This document shows positions 36,520-49,261 of a DNA stretch of 64,000 nt, piece by piece. Below the pieces are notes generated by a model, which saw nothing but the letters and a program-made list of their open reading frames with translations, was not told where the DNA came from and searched no databases. Position 1 is the stretch's first letter; each line of letters opens with the position of its first letter. Both the position numbers and the translations under genes were made by a program. Source of the DNA: Ancistrus triradiatus (lineage: Eukaryota > Chordata > Actinopteri > Siluriformes > Loricariidae); contig JAJAGP010001497.1 of the NCBI GenBank assembly GCA_025084515.1, positions 1-64,000 of the forward strand. Direction: 5' to 3'.

Positions 36520-38967
36520 ATGTCCATCATGGAGGAAGATTTCGGGGTTTTCGTGGATTGGTCGCTGATGGGCGACGTCTCCCGCGAAGCTCCGGCGGGA
36601 AAAACCGAGTACGCGGACGCCAAAGAGCGTAAACGACACGCTCGCTCGGGCCAGTGGGCGAAAAGCCATGCGCAGAGAGCCCTTGTGTACCAGAGCCTCA
36701 TCAAAGCCCTGCCGTGCCGCTCTATCGTACCCGATGCCAGCGTGTACCACACTACGGAGAAACCAGCCAAAGGGGACGAAGCGAAGCAAACAAATGGAGA
36801 TGTCCTGACGTTGCCCGACTTTGCGTCCGACGCTCCAGTGCCACGTTACTGCTTAAAGTCCGTGAGCTCTGTGGGATCCATCCTGGGACGCCTCGGGGCA
36901 GAATTCCCGGACGTCTCTTACTGCCCGTCGCTGCCAGCCGTGACGGCGCTGCTGCTCCACTGGAGCGCCAGCGAGGCTCAGTGTTTCGAATCCGTGGCTC
37001 GACTCCTGGCCACGATGCAGCAGCAGCGCATGCTGCACCAGACCTTCCTGGCCCACCGGGCGTCCTGCATGACTTTTGGCGATCTGGCGCGAAAGCACTG
37101 CCCCGCCGCACACGATCTCGTGGTCTCCCTGGCGACCGAAGGCAAGGACGAGGTGGCGGAGGTCTACGGAGACTGGCAGCGCTGGGTGTTCGGCGACCTG
37201 CCGTTTCCGCACGTCGGCCGCGTCACGGATGTGTACCTGGTGGAGGGGTTTAAGGTGCTGTACCGCGTCGCCCTCGCCCTGCTCAAGCTCTACAGGAAGC
37301 AGAAACTGGACAAGAAGGTGGCCGGGAAGTGTTCGGGCGGAGTCCGGGGAGACATCAGGGAGTTCGTGAAGGGCGTCGCCGACAAAGTGAGTCCGGATAA
37401 GCTGATGGAGAAAGCCTTCGCTATCAGGCTGTTCAGCCGCAAGGAGATCAATCTGCTGCAGCTCGCCAACGAGAAAGCGCTCCAGCAGAAGGGCATCACC
37501 TTCCAACAGAAGAGGTGCTGCTACAACCAATCAATAATCTATAATCAGTAATCAATAGCAGTCATCATTTGGTCCTGGGGTTCAGTAGATGAGTTACAGA
37601 CAGTACAGTTTGTCTTAGGTTTAAAGTCACACTAAGCGGCCCTGTAAGGACGGAGAATTAAATTAGGTTTACTTTAGGTTAAAGGCCTTGTGACTGAGAT
37701 TAGCAGATAAACAGTGTTCCATACAGTGTGCTGGATTATTCTGACTGCTCAAAGCTGGTGGTTAAGGAAATATCAGGACCTGTCCCTTGCTCTGGACCTT
37801 TGCTCAGGTCTTTACTTGTAATGACCCTTATCCTGGAGCTTGTGCTTGTGTTTCTTGTCCGGGTTCTTGCCCTGACTCTTGGTGTGGACATTTTGTTTTG
37901 ACCTTGTTCTGGATTTGGTAATTGTCCTGGGCCATGTCCCTTGTTATTTGTTTTTGCTTGGACCTTGTAATGTTCCTTGTCCTGTTTATTCTAATGGACC
38001 TTGTTCTGGACGTTATACTTGTAATGGTCCCTGTCCATTTTCCTGTCCCTTTGCTTGGTCCTTGTATGTGGTTCTGTACTTGTCCCTGTCCTGTTTCAGG
38101 TCCTTTCCCTGTCCTTTATCAGCATTTTGGTCCTTGTTCTTCTCCTGTCACTTGTCTTGGTTCTTGTTATGGTCTTTGTTCTGGTCCTTTTCTTGGACCT
38201 TGTACTTATCCTGGTCTCTGTATTCTTTTTTTGTCCTGGTTCATGCCCTGTCCCATGTTGGTGACATTCGCTTGGACCTTGCACTTGTAAGGTCCTTGTA
38301 CTGTTTATTGTCTGGGTTCTTGTCCAGGACCTCTCAGTGGACCTGATTTACTTATTTATTAAATTAAAGAACCCTCTGGTATGTGCTGTTATGTGAAAAT
38401 AATTAATGATGTGGCCCCAATACAGTCAGAAACATGAACCACCGAGAAGTTTATTATTGTTCAGTTTAAGCACAATCCTGATTGGTTGAGTTTCATAACA
38501 AACAATTATGCTTTGGTAACAAACAACACAACATCAATAATATGTAGTTATACTTAAATCACGTGATCTAAATTATCTCTTGTCTTTCGTTTATAACTTT
38601 AAGAGTAGTGGATCAAAACTCGCACCTCTAAATTTTTTGCCAAAACAAATTTGGTGACCAAATGTCCACAGGGTTATTAAATGTAAAAGCTCTGGTGCTC
38701 TGAGTCAGAATCCAGGATTTAATCTAGTTAATCATTTACTAGGATTCAATAGTCTACACTAATCAATAAGCTGATCGATCAGTTATTCTGGTGTTTCTCT
38801 GTGCAGGTGTAATGTGGCTCTGTCAGTGAACGTGGAGAGTTTCTGCTCGGACATCATCAGTCTGAAGGAGTTAAAAGATCTCTGGTGCTGGATTCCTGAA
38901 CGATTTGCTCTGTGTGAACCTCATCTGCTGTTCAGCACGGCTACACACGGCTGCAGTCTGAACCGGT

Positions 38968-39001
<34 letters not shown>

Positions 39002-40044
39002 TACATACACTGGTTACTAGGGGTGTAACGAGTCACTCTGCTCACGATTCGATTTTTTTTTTAACGATTATTAATTTTACATTTGACAAAAGACATTTTT
39101 TATTTCTGTCGTGTAAACAATGGACAACTTCTTGTGTACGTTTTTAACAAAAACCTTTTTCCCTTATTAATAGAAATGACTAGAAACATTAGGTTTAAAA
39201 TAATAAACAAAATGCCCTATTCCATCAGTGCAGTACCTCTGTATACTTCTAATGGTCAGTATTTATTTTTATTCCCTTACTGCAGTACTAATCAGAAGTC
39301 TGTGTGTGTTTGACTGATTTAATCTGTCTTTGTGTAGATTTGCTCTGTTCTGCAGCAGCAATCCGAAGTTCGTTTTATAATATACAGTAACAATAAAGGC
39401 ATTAACGTATCGTGCTGCAGCTTCATCATATATTAAATAATGGGAAGAAAATGTTATTTTTTTATTTTTTTATTAAAAATAGTTTATAGTTTTTCTTGTA
39501 TAAAAATGATTGAATATAATTATTTAATGTAATTTTCTATAATAGTTTAAACAAAAATAAACTTTAGTTTCTCCTGCAATTAAAACTCCCTATCCTATGA
39601 ATGGGATGTGTCTGTGAGCCATCTGGTGTTCAAAAATGGAATTGCATTAGATGGAAAAACCCCCAAGGATTTAGACAGAGGATGTATCGTCCCACCCCTA
39701 CTGGTTAGCCGCTGTTATGAGCCCTCACAGCTCCAGTTAGGTTTATTATCTCATAAGTGAGCAGTCTGTTCTCCTAGTGGATGTGTAACACCGACCTACA
39801 CATGGTTCCACTGCACATGGTTTAATGTTTGTTATATTTTTCTCGTTATTCGTTTATAATTAGATGTTTCTATTATTTTTTTTTTTCCACCCACAGTGAT
39901 GATGCCTGTTTGTTTTCTTGCATTTCAGTTTTTATTCCCACTCTGAAGGTCATGAACCCACACTGCTCCTGATAAAGACCACCGACAGAGAGGTGCACAC
40001 TCTTACTCTGCTCTTTTATCCTTTAGTTCTTCCTGTTACCATGG

Positions 40045-40140
<96 letters not shown>

Positions 40141-40819
40141 GGTGTGCGGGGCGTTCCTGTCGACAGGACGGACTGGGAGGATAGGAAGCGGCGGTGGAAA
40201 CACACTCAGCTACTTCGGGACGGGCGAGAGTGTTTTCGTTGTTTAGGGTGAGGGGACTCGCTGTTATCTCCTGATCAGTTAGAATCCTATTGATTATCAG
40301 TTATTGATCTGTTGGTCGGGGCTGTTCAGATGAAGCCTGAGATGGAGCGGTTCGAGTGGGTGATCATCAAACACCCCGAGCTGGCGAGCGCCGCCCCCGA
40401 GTCGAACGCTGACACCCACGCGCAGTCCTCGCTCACTGTGGAGGCTCCGCCCGACGCTGGGGTCGACTCCGCCCACCTGTCGCCGTTCCTCTCCGCCCGG
40501 CACTTCCACCTGAACGCTCGGAACACGTCCATGTTCATGGCGGGAAACTTCGACTCTGTGATCATCGGTGAGTGACGTCATGCGGTGACATCACATCACA
40601 TCGCAGAGTATCGTTGTGATGTCACGTCCTTCGTTCACTGTGCGTTTTGTTGTCCGTCCTGCAGGTGGGGGCGAGGGGAACGCCCTGTACCTCGACTCAG
40701 AGCTGAATCACTGCAGGACGGGCCGCTGCGCCACCTTCGACAACCCGCCGCTCTGCGCCGAAAACTTCCAGATCTCCGTACTGGAGGTGTGGGGCTTCCA
40801 GGACGCCATGGCAACCTAA
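36520..40819 (+). CDS. tbc1d24: TBC1D24 (TBC and TLDc domain protein), 6 coding exons
   Basis: TBC1D24 acts in synaptic vesicle and membrane traffic and in oxidation resistance, through a lipid-binding Rab-GAP-like TBC domain and a TLDc domain. Exons are 36520-37514, 38807-38965, 39929-39992, 40142-40247, 40330-40567 and 40665-40819. The TBC part in the first exon shows HARSGQWAKSHAQRALVYQS, IVPDASVY, SCMTFGDLARKHCPAAH, YGDWQRWVFGDLPFP and VLYRVALALLKLYRKQK, ending FAIRLFSRKEINLLQLANEK. The TLDc part shows LWCWIPERFALCEPHLLFST, GHEPTLLLIKTTDRE, FEWVIIKHPELASA and LENFQ-like CAENFQISVLEVWGFQD. The ATG at 36529 is an alternative start (MEEDFGVFVDW). The exon at 40142 begins VCGAFLST, then carries about 10 extra bases that break the frame before its normal 3' end, so the TLDc domain is interrupted as given. 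Confidence 0.92.
37770..38340 (+). repeat. Degenerate minisatellite of CCTTGTCCTGG-type units in tbc1d24 intron
   Basis: Words such as TGGACCTTGT, TGGTCCTTGT and TCCTGTCCCTTG recur every 12 to 30 bases without exact unit length. It gives Cys/Leu/Val-rich artefactual frames. Confidence 0.8.
39018..39700. mobile_element. hAT-like non-autonomous element (683 bp) in tbc1d24 intron
   Basis: Ends are TAGGGGTGTAACGA and TCGTCCCACCCCTA (imperfect inverted repeats). The flanks CTGGTTAC and CTGGTTAG match in 7 of 8 bases, as expected for a hAT target duplication. No transposase frame is seen. Confidence 0.65.
40049..40139 (+). repeat. (GT)n microsatellite ending at a tbc1d24 acceptor
   Basis: About 45 GT units run into TTAG, the 3' splice site of the exon at 40142. 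Confidence 0.95.
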
Positions 40820-41039
40820 CGGCCAATCGGCACGCTCCGAGAGGCGTGTGGCGTTAAGCGTTTCTCATATCAGTGTGGAGTCGTATCTGTTCTCATATCA
40901 GAGCTGTTATCATCATTATTATCCTCATGATCAAGCTCGGACATATCTGTTCCGTAGGAAAGGGGGAATCAGACCGAAGCCTCGCCACAAACCAGCTTTA
41001 GAGATGCTAAACTCTAATTAAGCTATTAAATCAAATATT

Positions 41040-41045
41040 AATAAA
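41040..41045 (+). terminator. Candidate tbc1d24 polyadenylation signal
   Basis: AATAAA lies 221 bases after the stop codon, the first clear hexamer on this strand. Confidence 0.45.
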
Positions 41046-41469
41046 CAAATGTGGGTCAAACTCCAACCTGATGCTGGAAACTGGAGCCATACGATCAATT
41101 GATTCAGTTTCTCTCCTCTAGAGGGTGCTACTGATGCACACATTTACTTTTTTATTTTTTCTCTTCTCTGATCATTTCAGGGGCCGGGTTAAAAAAATCA
41201 CACATCTCAAAATCTTTGTTTTCTTACGTAGGCTATGATGGATTTTAGAGCTTACGTTATACAGAGTGAGACATTCATTGAATTCGTATTTACTGTTGTT
41301 TCTGTTATTTTTTTTCCTTTATATATCTTAGCAAACAAGAAACACAGGTGATGGTGTAGAAATGGATAACAGGAAAAAATCCTCCTTATTTCCAATAACT
41401 AAACTGTGTAACGTTTTAAATTTCGATCCTTCAACTTACAGCCTAAGATAAGTGTGAGGCTATTGTAAG

Positions 41470-41910
41470 GCTAAGAAACATTTAAGAACGTAATTATTTC
41501 AGGAATACCACTTTGTCTTAGAATTGTTCTTAGGAAGAGATAAGGAATAAAGATAATTTTTAAGAAGTTATTGGAAGAATAACAATTTGTCGCAAAAGAA
41601 CAAAGTTAAGAAAAAAAAAAACACACCTAAGGAGATTTTCTTTCTTAAGACACTTTTGTGAATTGGTCCCTGATTTTACAAAAGCTTTCTTAAGAAAAGA
41701 CATGTGAAATGCTTTCAAAATACCACTTGCTCTTAGAACTGTTCTTAAGAAAGGAGTTGAGGAAAAAAAGATCATTCTTATGAAGTTATTTGAAGAATAA
41801 CAATTTTTCATTACTTTTCTCTTAAGGATTTAGTTAAGTTTTATGAAAAATACACATTTAAGAGTTTCTTTCTTAAGGCTTATTTTTCTTTTGTGAATGC
41901 GGTCCCTGGA
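41470..41910. repeat. Two diverged direct copies of an AT-rich repeat
   Basis: AATACCACTT...CTTAGAA.TGTTCTTA and GAAGTTATT.GAAGAATAACA occur at 41500-41590 and again at 41718-41805. Each copy ends in TTGTGAAT..GGTCCCTG (41650 and 41893). The family is a common fish repeat of unknown class. Confidence 0.65.
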
Positions 41911-42329
41911 CCTAAATATCATCTTACCGATAACGTTTCAGTACGTGGCGTATCAGATATGCACACATCAGACCGATCTTGATCAGTAACGTCTGTTTTA
42001 AAGCAGTATGACGTTAATAATCCTAATTGATTATCAGTGCAGCGCCCCCTAGCGCTAGGCTTGTTTCCGTTCATTTTTTAAAGTGTTGGTCATATCCTGT
42101 TCCTGTTCTCATATCACTGTGTGTGTATGTGGATGTTTAGATTAAATTTCCATAAACATCCTCTTAACATTCTGTGTGTAGGTGTGCGAAATGTTTTTAA
42201 CACAGGCACCGCGGGTGACCACCTCTCACACGGGCACGACTCGTCAAACAGCCGATATTCTGAATGAAAGAAAGATGGAACGAAAGGTTAAACATGATTT
42301 AAAAATAATACACACTATTTGCCAGATGT

Positions 42330-42480
42330 GAAACTTTGGGCAGGGCCACTGTAGTTTCCCGTCCCACTGCTGCAGAGACTCGGGTTCAAGTCCCAGAGCA
42401 GAACACATGTGATTGATCGTGTCTGAGGGAGGTGACCGATCCCCTGCCACCTGGAGCGGGATAAAATGGGGAAAGAATAC
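42330..42480 (+). repeat. Possible tRNA-derived SINE
   Basis: GACTCGGGTTCAAGTCCC resembles a B box; GAGGGAGGTGACCGATCC follows. The surrounding 41910-43780 holds microsatellites ((GT)n at 42872, ATT runs at 43080) and no gene. Confidence 0.45.
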
Positions 42481-43828
42481 AAGTTTTGGCACTTTTCAGA
42501 ATCTGCTGGTGCTTTTTGTGTACAAAATAAGAAAAATAAAAGAAATAAAGTGATTTCCGGATTTCTCGACACTTAACTAATTTGGCCAAAAAGCAAAAGT
42601 ATTTATTTCACAATATTTCACAATTATTTATTTCACTCAACAGCAGCAGTAAAATGTGTTAACCTAATAGAATTCTACAGTAATATACAGTAATAAAATC
42701 GGATTAAAAATATGCAATGTGCAAGATGTTTTTCGGTATTTAAGATGTTTTCCCTTGAATGGCATGTTTAAGAATTGTGTGTATGTTTTAAAAACTGTGC
42801 AGTCTTAAATATCAAACTGTGATGTTAAATATCAGCGCCATTCTCGTTTAATCAGCTAAGATGTCTAACCTGTGTGTGTGTGTGTGTGTGTGAGGTTTAT
42901 ATGTCATTGTGTGGTCCAGACCTGACATTTCTACCCTGTGGGGACTTTTTGAGAATTAATTTTTTGTTTTGGGTTACTGGTTTGGTGGAGTTGTAGCATT
43001 AATTACTTGCAGTAATGTGTCAATGGGAAGTCCAATGACAGAAAGACAACTGTGTGTATGTGTCTACAGAATGAGCTGTATTATTATTATTGTTATTACT
43101 ATTATTATTGTGTATGTGTTCATATAATTATCTGAAGAACATGACTCTGTATAATTAAGTGGCAGTAAAGTGAATTACGCACTCTCTGCTTGTGAAGTAT
43201 TATAGATTAGATTGTTGGGTTTTTTTTGTATTTTAAAAACTATTTTGTTTTATATATTTCCTCATTCTTGGTCAGACCAGCCCTGATGTTAAAAACATCA
43301 CTGATCCAGTCAGGTAAGTGAACAACGTAAGCTAAAAAAAAACAAAGGAAAATATATTTTTACCATAAAGCATAGCAAAAAGAGTCATTACAAAAATGCA
43401 AAATACCTACAGGTAATACAAACTTTACTTAAAATATAAATATTAAATACTAATTGGAAGATAGAGGTGCAGGAAAAGACAAAAGGCAAGAGAAATGTAC
43501 ACAGCACAAACAAAACTAATGTCCCTGTGTCCTATTATTTATTTAAGAAGGTCATCCAAATACAATACAACACAATACAACAGCTCAGATAATTATGGTA
43601 ATTAATCTTCAAAACGTAGCTGGAACATTTCAAACTCCGAGCCTGGGACTGTGAACAATACAAACCAATCTAACATCCCAAAAACAGAAAGTTCTGGTGC
43701 ACACAATGTGCTTGGAGCTTACCAAAAATCAATTAAGTGTACTTATAAAATGGCTGGAGTCAATAGTCAACAGTATCAGGAGTGTATCTGCTGCTGTCTG
43801 TTGCTCTTCTTCTCTACTGCAGACTCAC

Positions 43829-45579
43829 TGCTCCAGCAGCACTGCTGTAATGAACGCTGGCAGGAGGAACTGGAGCTAAAATGAAGAAGAAAATCCTCAG
43901 TTCCTGAAGGTCAAACTACAGATAATCCTACATTTTTACACAGAGGAAACGTGGTGAAGCTCCAGGAGCTTGAAGTTCTCTGTACCTTTGTTCCTCTTCC
44001 TGCAGAAGATCACAGCTACAGTAACATGAAGGATCACAAAAGTCACGGCAGCGGAGGGGACGAAGGGTAGATGCTCTGGAGGATCTGCAGCAGCATCAGC
44101 ATGGATATCGGTCAGAGCTGAGGTTCAGACAGAACAGCAGCTACGTTCAATAAACTTCACTCATGCATTCAGTGTCTTATCTGCTTGATCCTAGTCAGGG
44201 TCATGAGAATGCCAGTGCCTAGCTGGCTTCACAGGGCACAAGGCAGGAACAACCCCAGACAATGCGCCAATCCATAGGCATTCAATAAACATTATTCACT
44301 TAAACAACACAAATCACACAAACCGAACTCCCACTAAACCTAAACACTGCAGCTGCCAAGCCTCCAAACAGGTGTGTATTATGTTTGCGGTACCTGTGGA
44401 AGGGTTATTTGGAGATGCTTTAGCTGTAGTTCCTTTGGTTGCTGGGCTGGAGGTTGGAGGTTGGAGTGGTGTTGGAGGTTTAGGTGGAGCTGTTGCTGTT
44501 GTTGTTGTTCCTTTGGTTGTTGGACTGGTGTTGGAGGTTTAGGTGGAGCTGTTGCTGTTGTTGTTGTTCCTTTGGTTGCTGGACTGGTTGTTGGAGGCTG
44601 AGGTTTAGGTGGACCTTCTGTAAGAAGAGAAATATCTGATAAGTGGTTAGTAATGAAGGTTTAGTGCATAATCCAGTTTGTTCCATCTTTATTATGTTTC
44701 TGGATTTTGGATTAGTTCTGTCTGTGTTCTGATCCTGATATGGACCCAGGTTCGAAATCCAGAACACTTTATTATTTTTGTGTTATATTTAAATTAAACT
44801 TACATTTATAAACAAAATGTAAGCGGAGCTTCTCCAAGGTAAGCCTGGTTATGATAAAGTATTTTTAATAAGAATATGGATTAAAATCATACTTTACCTT
44901 TAACATGGAGTTTGATTAGTCTGTAACCATCAGGTTTAACATCACACATGTAATCTCCATCATCCTCTTTATTCAGGTCTGATATGATTAGAGAGAGATT
45001 TCCTGGAGGTTGATCTTTAACCAGCTGAAACCTGTTTCCGTACGGCTCAGTATCAGGTTGTATCTCTGTCCAGTCATATCGATTGTCCCTCCAGGTAACT
45101 CCCTCAGGTTTGGTCTGTAGATCAGTGCAGTAACAGGGCAGCAGTACTGAACTTCCTGTGGATGCAGTGATGGTTTGTAATATCTTTGTACCTTTGAGTT
45201 TGCAGGCTGCAGAAACACCAGTTAATGTTCTTCATTATTAAACCTCCCTGTACATGTGGATGTTTGATTTCTCACAATACAGATCATCTTCATTTTCTCC
45301 TCCTGCTTTAAGAGCATTTTCATAATAAACTATTTCCCAACCGAGGGCTGAGAGCACAGTGCAAGCTGTAACCACATGACTTTATACATATAACATCTAA
45401 CAACAACCACTCCACAATGAGCTCCATTGTGCTCATACATCAATCCATCAATTTATAGGTCTTCAGAAAGACCTAGAAATACTTAAGAAAGCCCCGCCCC
45501 CTACGAAGAGGAGGAAAAGCATGAACTGACCCGCAGTAAGATGAAGGCCTGTCAGGAAGAGAAGGAAACACAGCTGCAT
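43829..45579 (-). CDS. Single-V-domain immunoglobulin receptor, type I membrane protein (gene B)
   Basis: Exons on the minus strand are 45531-45579 (signal peptide MQLCFLLFLTGLHLTAG), 44898-45206 (V domain), 44394-44617 (Pro/Thr stalk), 43986-44084 (membrane) and probably 43829-43875 (start of tail). The V domain begins ACKLKGTKILQTI. It has SVLLPCYCTDLQTKPEGVTW (first Cys and core Trp) and EDDGDYMCDV (D-G-Y-C motif). The stalk has two 59-bp repeats. The membrane segment is AVTFVILHVTVAVIFCRKRN. The tail exon reads PPASVHYSSAAGA; the tyrosine motif VHYSSA is not a standard ITIM. The receptor is a fish lineage-type immune receptor; I cannot name the family. Tail exons downstream are unknown. 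Confidence 0.75.
44165..44285 (+). repeat. SINE-like repeat between receptor stalk and membrane exons
   Basis: CTAGTCAGGGTCATGAGAAT and CACAAGGCAGGAACAACCCC match the family at 7165. Confidence 0.65.
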
Positions 45580-46689
45580 TCTTACTGAGGATCCAAACCT
45601 GAATGGTTCATCTACAGAGATCATGAACAAACCTTGTACGACTGCTGCACCGGGTCTGAATTGGATGAACACAGCCTAAAGTCCTCATCAGACACGGAAA
45701 TAGTGCTGCTTTAGTGCATGCTCATCCTCCAGCAGCTCAGGCAGGATGTCCAAACTTAGCATCAGGTGGTTTAACCACAGGAAGTGAAACTGAATGAGGT
45801 AGAACTTGAGCGTGAGAAAGAGCAGGTTAGAAACTGCATGAATCCATAGTTGTGTGTTAATGGATTAGTTGTGTTTGTAGTTTTTGTGCAGAAATTAATA
45901 TTAGAATAAATAAATATTTGTTCTTGTTTATAGTAACATCATCATGAATGTTGAGGGTTTTTTTTAATCTTATCTGCAGTTTTGCCTTTGAACCTCTAGA
46001 TGCCGCCAAAACAGCGCTATCGACAGCGCTGGTGAGTAAAAACTGTGTCCAGTCTGCTGTTCCACCCCAAAAATGCATAACTTGTGTCACAATAACTTGT
46101 TTCCTTGTTTGCTGAGTTTTTTATTTACACAGAGCTAAGACCTCCCTGCTGTGAGGAAGCTACAGAGACAGGAAATTAATCATAGAAAAGATTTACTGGT
46201 AAAGGTGTTTCTTTGTCAGATCTTGTTTGCAGCCCCCTTGCCCAAAGACTCCTGAAACTCAGACCAGGATGAGCAGGAAAAAGTCATGGAAAAAGTACTG
46301 AAATATTTTAGAGGTTCTGAGAGAGTCTCTTGTTCTGTAGATGGTGACAAAGCAGTGGCATCACATTATATTTTTGTGCAATCCATTTAATTACATAATA
46401 GAAATGATATAGATTACAGGAAATACTATGCATTTAATAAAACATGAAGCATTAACTAATACTGACATGAATTAGCAGATCATTTACTCTTAAACTAAAT
46501 AATTAAACACGTAACATATCTGAGCTTATAGAATTAGTTGAAGGTCAAATGCAGTTGCGCCACTTGTCCTGTAGATGCCACCAAAGCGGAGCCAGATAAA
46601 GAAATACTGTATAAATCACATAATTTACACAGATATAAAAATGTATTAAAATAAAGGGGTATGGCAGGATGGGGTCGCTGTTTCAGCAT

Positions 46690-46840
46690 CTGGGAATAAT
46701 CATCACCAGGCACTGCAATAGCACCCCCTACCAGCCCTCTGATAGATGTTTGCCCCTGGTCTCACAAGGGGTCTGAGGATCTCATCTCGGTACCTAATGG
46801 CAGTCAGGCTACCTCTGGTGAGCACATGGAGGGCTACTGC
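46690..46840 (-). pseudogene. Tc1-like transposase fragment (second family)
   Basis: The minus strand reads RGSLTAIRYRDEILRPLVRP, the block before the second catalytic Asp in Tc1 transposases. It is short and borders the LINE that follows on the plus strand. Confidence 0.65.
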
Positions 46841-48968
46841 CAAAGAAGGGAGACCTGACTCTGCTGAAAAACTGGCGCCCAGTGGCACTTTTGTGCACGG
46901 ACTGCAAACTGCTCTCTAAAGCATTAGCCTCGAGACTGGGGAAGGTGATGGAGCAAGTTATACACCCTGACCAGACCTGGTAGTTCTATCTTTGATAATG
47001 TTGGTTGAATCCGTGATGTTTTGACCGTCGCCAGGCTATTAGGCCTAAAAGTGAGTTTTATTTTTATAGATCAGGAAAAAGCGTTCGGCCAGGTCGAACA
47101 TGAATATTTGTGGAAAGTTTTAGAGAATCTTGGGTTCAACCCTGGTTTTATTGCAATGATCAAGGTTTTATACAGTAACATTGAAAGTGTACTTAAAATG
47201 AATGGTGGTTTATGCGCTCCTTTTACTGTTACCAGAGGTATTCGGCAAGGTTGTGCTCTTTCAGTAATGTTTTATGCCCTGGCTATTGAACCTCTCTTAT
47301 GCCAGCTCAGACAGAAACTCTCTGGACTTGCCATACCACAGTGTAGTTTACCTGTGTGTGTTTCTGCATATGCAGATGACCTAGTAGCTTTAGTAACTTC
47401 ACAGAGAGATGTTGATGTTTTAGTGAATATTCTTAATGATTTTAGGATTTTATCATCTGCCAAAGTGAACTGGACTAAAAGTGAGGCTGTTTTGGTTGGA
47501 GAATGGCCTAGTGGAGGACCTACACTACCTGGAATATTATGGCAGAAGGGTGGCTTTAAATATCTAGGCGTGTACCTATGAGACAGCGATTATGAAAAGC
47601 GAATTGGAAAGGTATCATTGAAAAAGTGAACGGGCGCCTCAGTAAGTGGGCTTGGATAGCCCCCCAGCTGTCCTGTCGGGGAAGGTTACTCATAACAAAT
47701 AACCCAGTTGCTTCCCTTCTGTTTCATAAGTTAGCTTGTGTAGATCCCCTACCAAACCTTCTTGTAAATATTCAGGAACTGTTAGTTGATTTCTTCCGGG
47801 AAAGACTGCACTGGTTACCGCAAGCTATTCTCCATCTACCCAAAGATGAGGGAGGACAAGGGCTGGTTCATTTAGCCAGCAGGACTGCTGCTTTTCGTCT
47901 CCAGTTAATTCGGAAACTACTAAATGGCCCTAAAGACTTGGTATGGAAAGCGGTGGCAAACAGGATTTTACATACTGTGGGAGGACTGGGTCTGGACAGA
48001 GTTCTGCTTCTATTGATTACCAAAGCACTGGACATTGCCGGCTTTTTATAGTGGACTTTTTAAGGTTTGGGTTTTTTATAAAAGGTCCTGGACGAGCGGT
48101 ACCTCTTTATATTGGCTTCTGGAGGAGCCTGTCATCTATGGGGCTCGGCTTGACATAAACCGGGCCTCTCCTACAATGCTCAGAATGCTAACCTCTTCCA
48201 ACGTTTCCAGTGAGGTCGCTCCGGGTGGTTGCTCAGCTTTTGCTCCGGGCCCCCTCCTGGACTCTGAAGAAGGTCTGGGCTTAGACCTGACCTCCTTCCT
48301 CTGGCAAGCTTTTATATTACTCCTGTGTGAAATGTTTTAATAAGAATAGGTTGGAGAATAGAACTGATACACTGTGGTGTGATGCTTTGGGTCTTAATAC
48401 TGAGGTTAAACCTGAGTGGAGAGCGCTCTATAAACCACCATTAAATAAGAAAGTGGCAGACCTGCAGTGGAGGATTTTACATGGCATCGTTTCTGTGAAC
48501 TCTTGTATCTCCATTTTAAATCCAGACGTCACTCAGTAGTGTCCTTTCTGTTTTCAGAGAGAAACAGTGTTTCATGCTTTTATGCACTGTTTTAGGCTAC
48601 ATCCCTTGTTTAATCTCTTATGCTCTGTTTTTATGGCTCTTAACGTGGTTTTTACACCTCACACTTTTATCCTTGGTTTTAAATATATTCGGAGAGAGAG
48701 GTCAAAGTGTCAGTTGCTAAATTTTATTCTTGGTCAGGCTAAGCTTGCAGAGTATATTACTCGTAAGAATCAGGTAGCACAGGCAACTGACACCAATATC
48801 ATAAGAGTTCTCTCTAGACTGTTAAAATCAAGGATTTTAATTGATTTTAACTTTTACAAATGTATGTCCGATTTGGAAACTTTTAAAGGTGTATGGTGTG
48901 TTCAGGAAGCGGTGTGTTCAGTTTTAAATGATGAGCTCTGCTTTGCACCTTGCTTTATTTAATAGAAT
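46841..48968 (+). pseudogene. L1/Tx1-like LINE, reverse transcriptase to C-terminal zinc finger, frameshifted
   Basis: From 46841 the frame pieces read LLKNWRPVAL-like sequence, then SRLGKVMEQVIHPDQTW. After a frame change at about 47021 there is a 186-codon stretch: FIFIDQEKAFGQVEHEYLWK, LYSNIESVLKMNGG, TRGIRQGCALS and the catalytic AYADDLVALV. Further frames at 47626-48051 and 48327-48539 give the connection domain (WIAPQLSCRGRLLI, LQWRILHGIVSVNSC). The stretch 48567-48962 gives VFHAFMHCFRLHPLF and a normal stop. At least three frameshifts or stops make it inactive. The 3' untranslated part continues after the hAT insertion, from 51274 to about 51420. Confidence 0.85.
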
Positions 48969-49261
48969 TAGGGCTGCAACTAACGATTATTTTAATAATC
49001 GATTAATCGGTCGATTATTTTTTCGATTAATCGATGAATCGGGTTAAATATAAAAAAAAACAACTTTCCATGTCTTTATTTAGAAATATAACATTAAATA
49101 ACATAGCAAATAAGTGCTTACAATAAATTAGTAATAAAATTTATTTAATTTTATAAATTTATTTAATTTATTAATAAATTAAAATAACAAATTAAATAAT
49201 AAAGAAAAATAAGTGCATCTCTGATGCAAACACTACATACAAACTCATTCACGCTTTTTCT

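Noticed and set aside
36752..37530. Long antisense open frames (119 and 225 codons) in the first coding exon of tbc1d24
   Set aside because: They are shadows of a GC-rich coding exon; the plus-strand frame matches TBC1D24 throughout.
37879..38346. 155-codon Cys/Leu-rich frame that looks membrane-like
   Set aside because: It lies wholly in the CCTTGTCCTGG minisatellite of a tbc1d24 intron.
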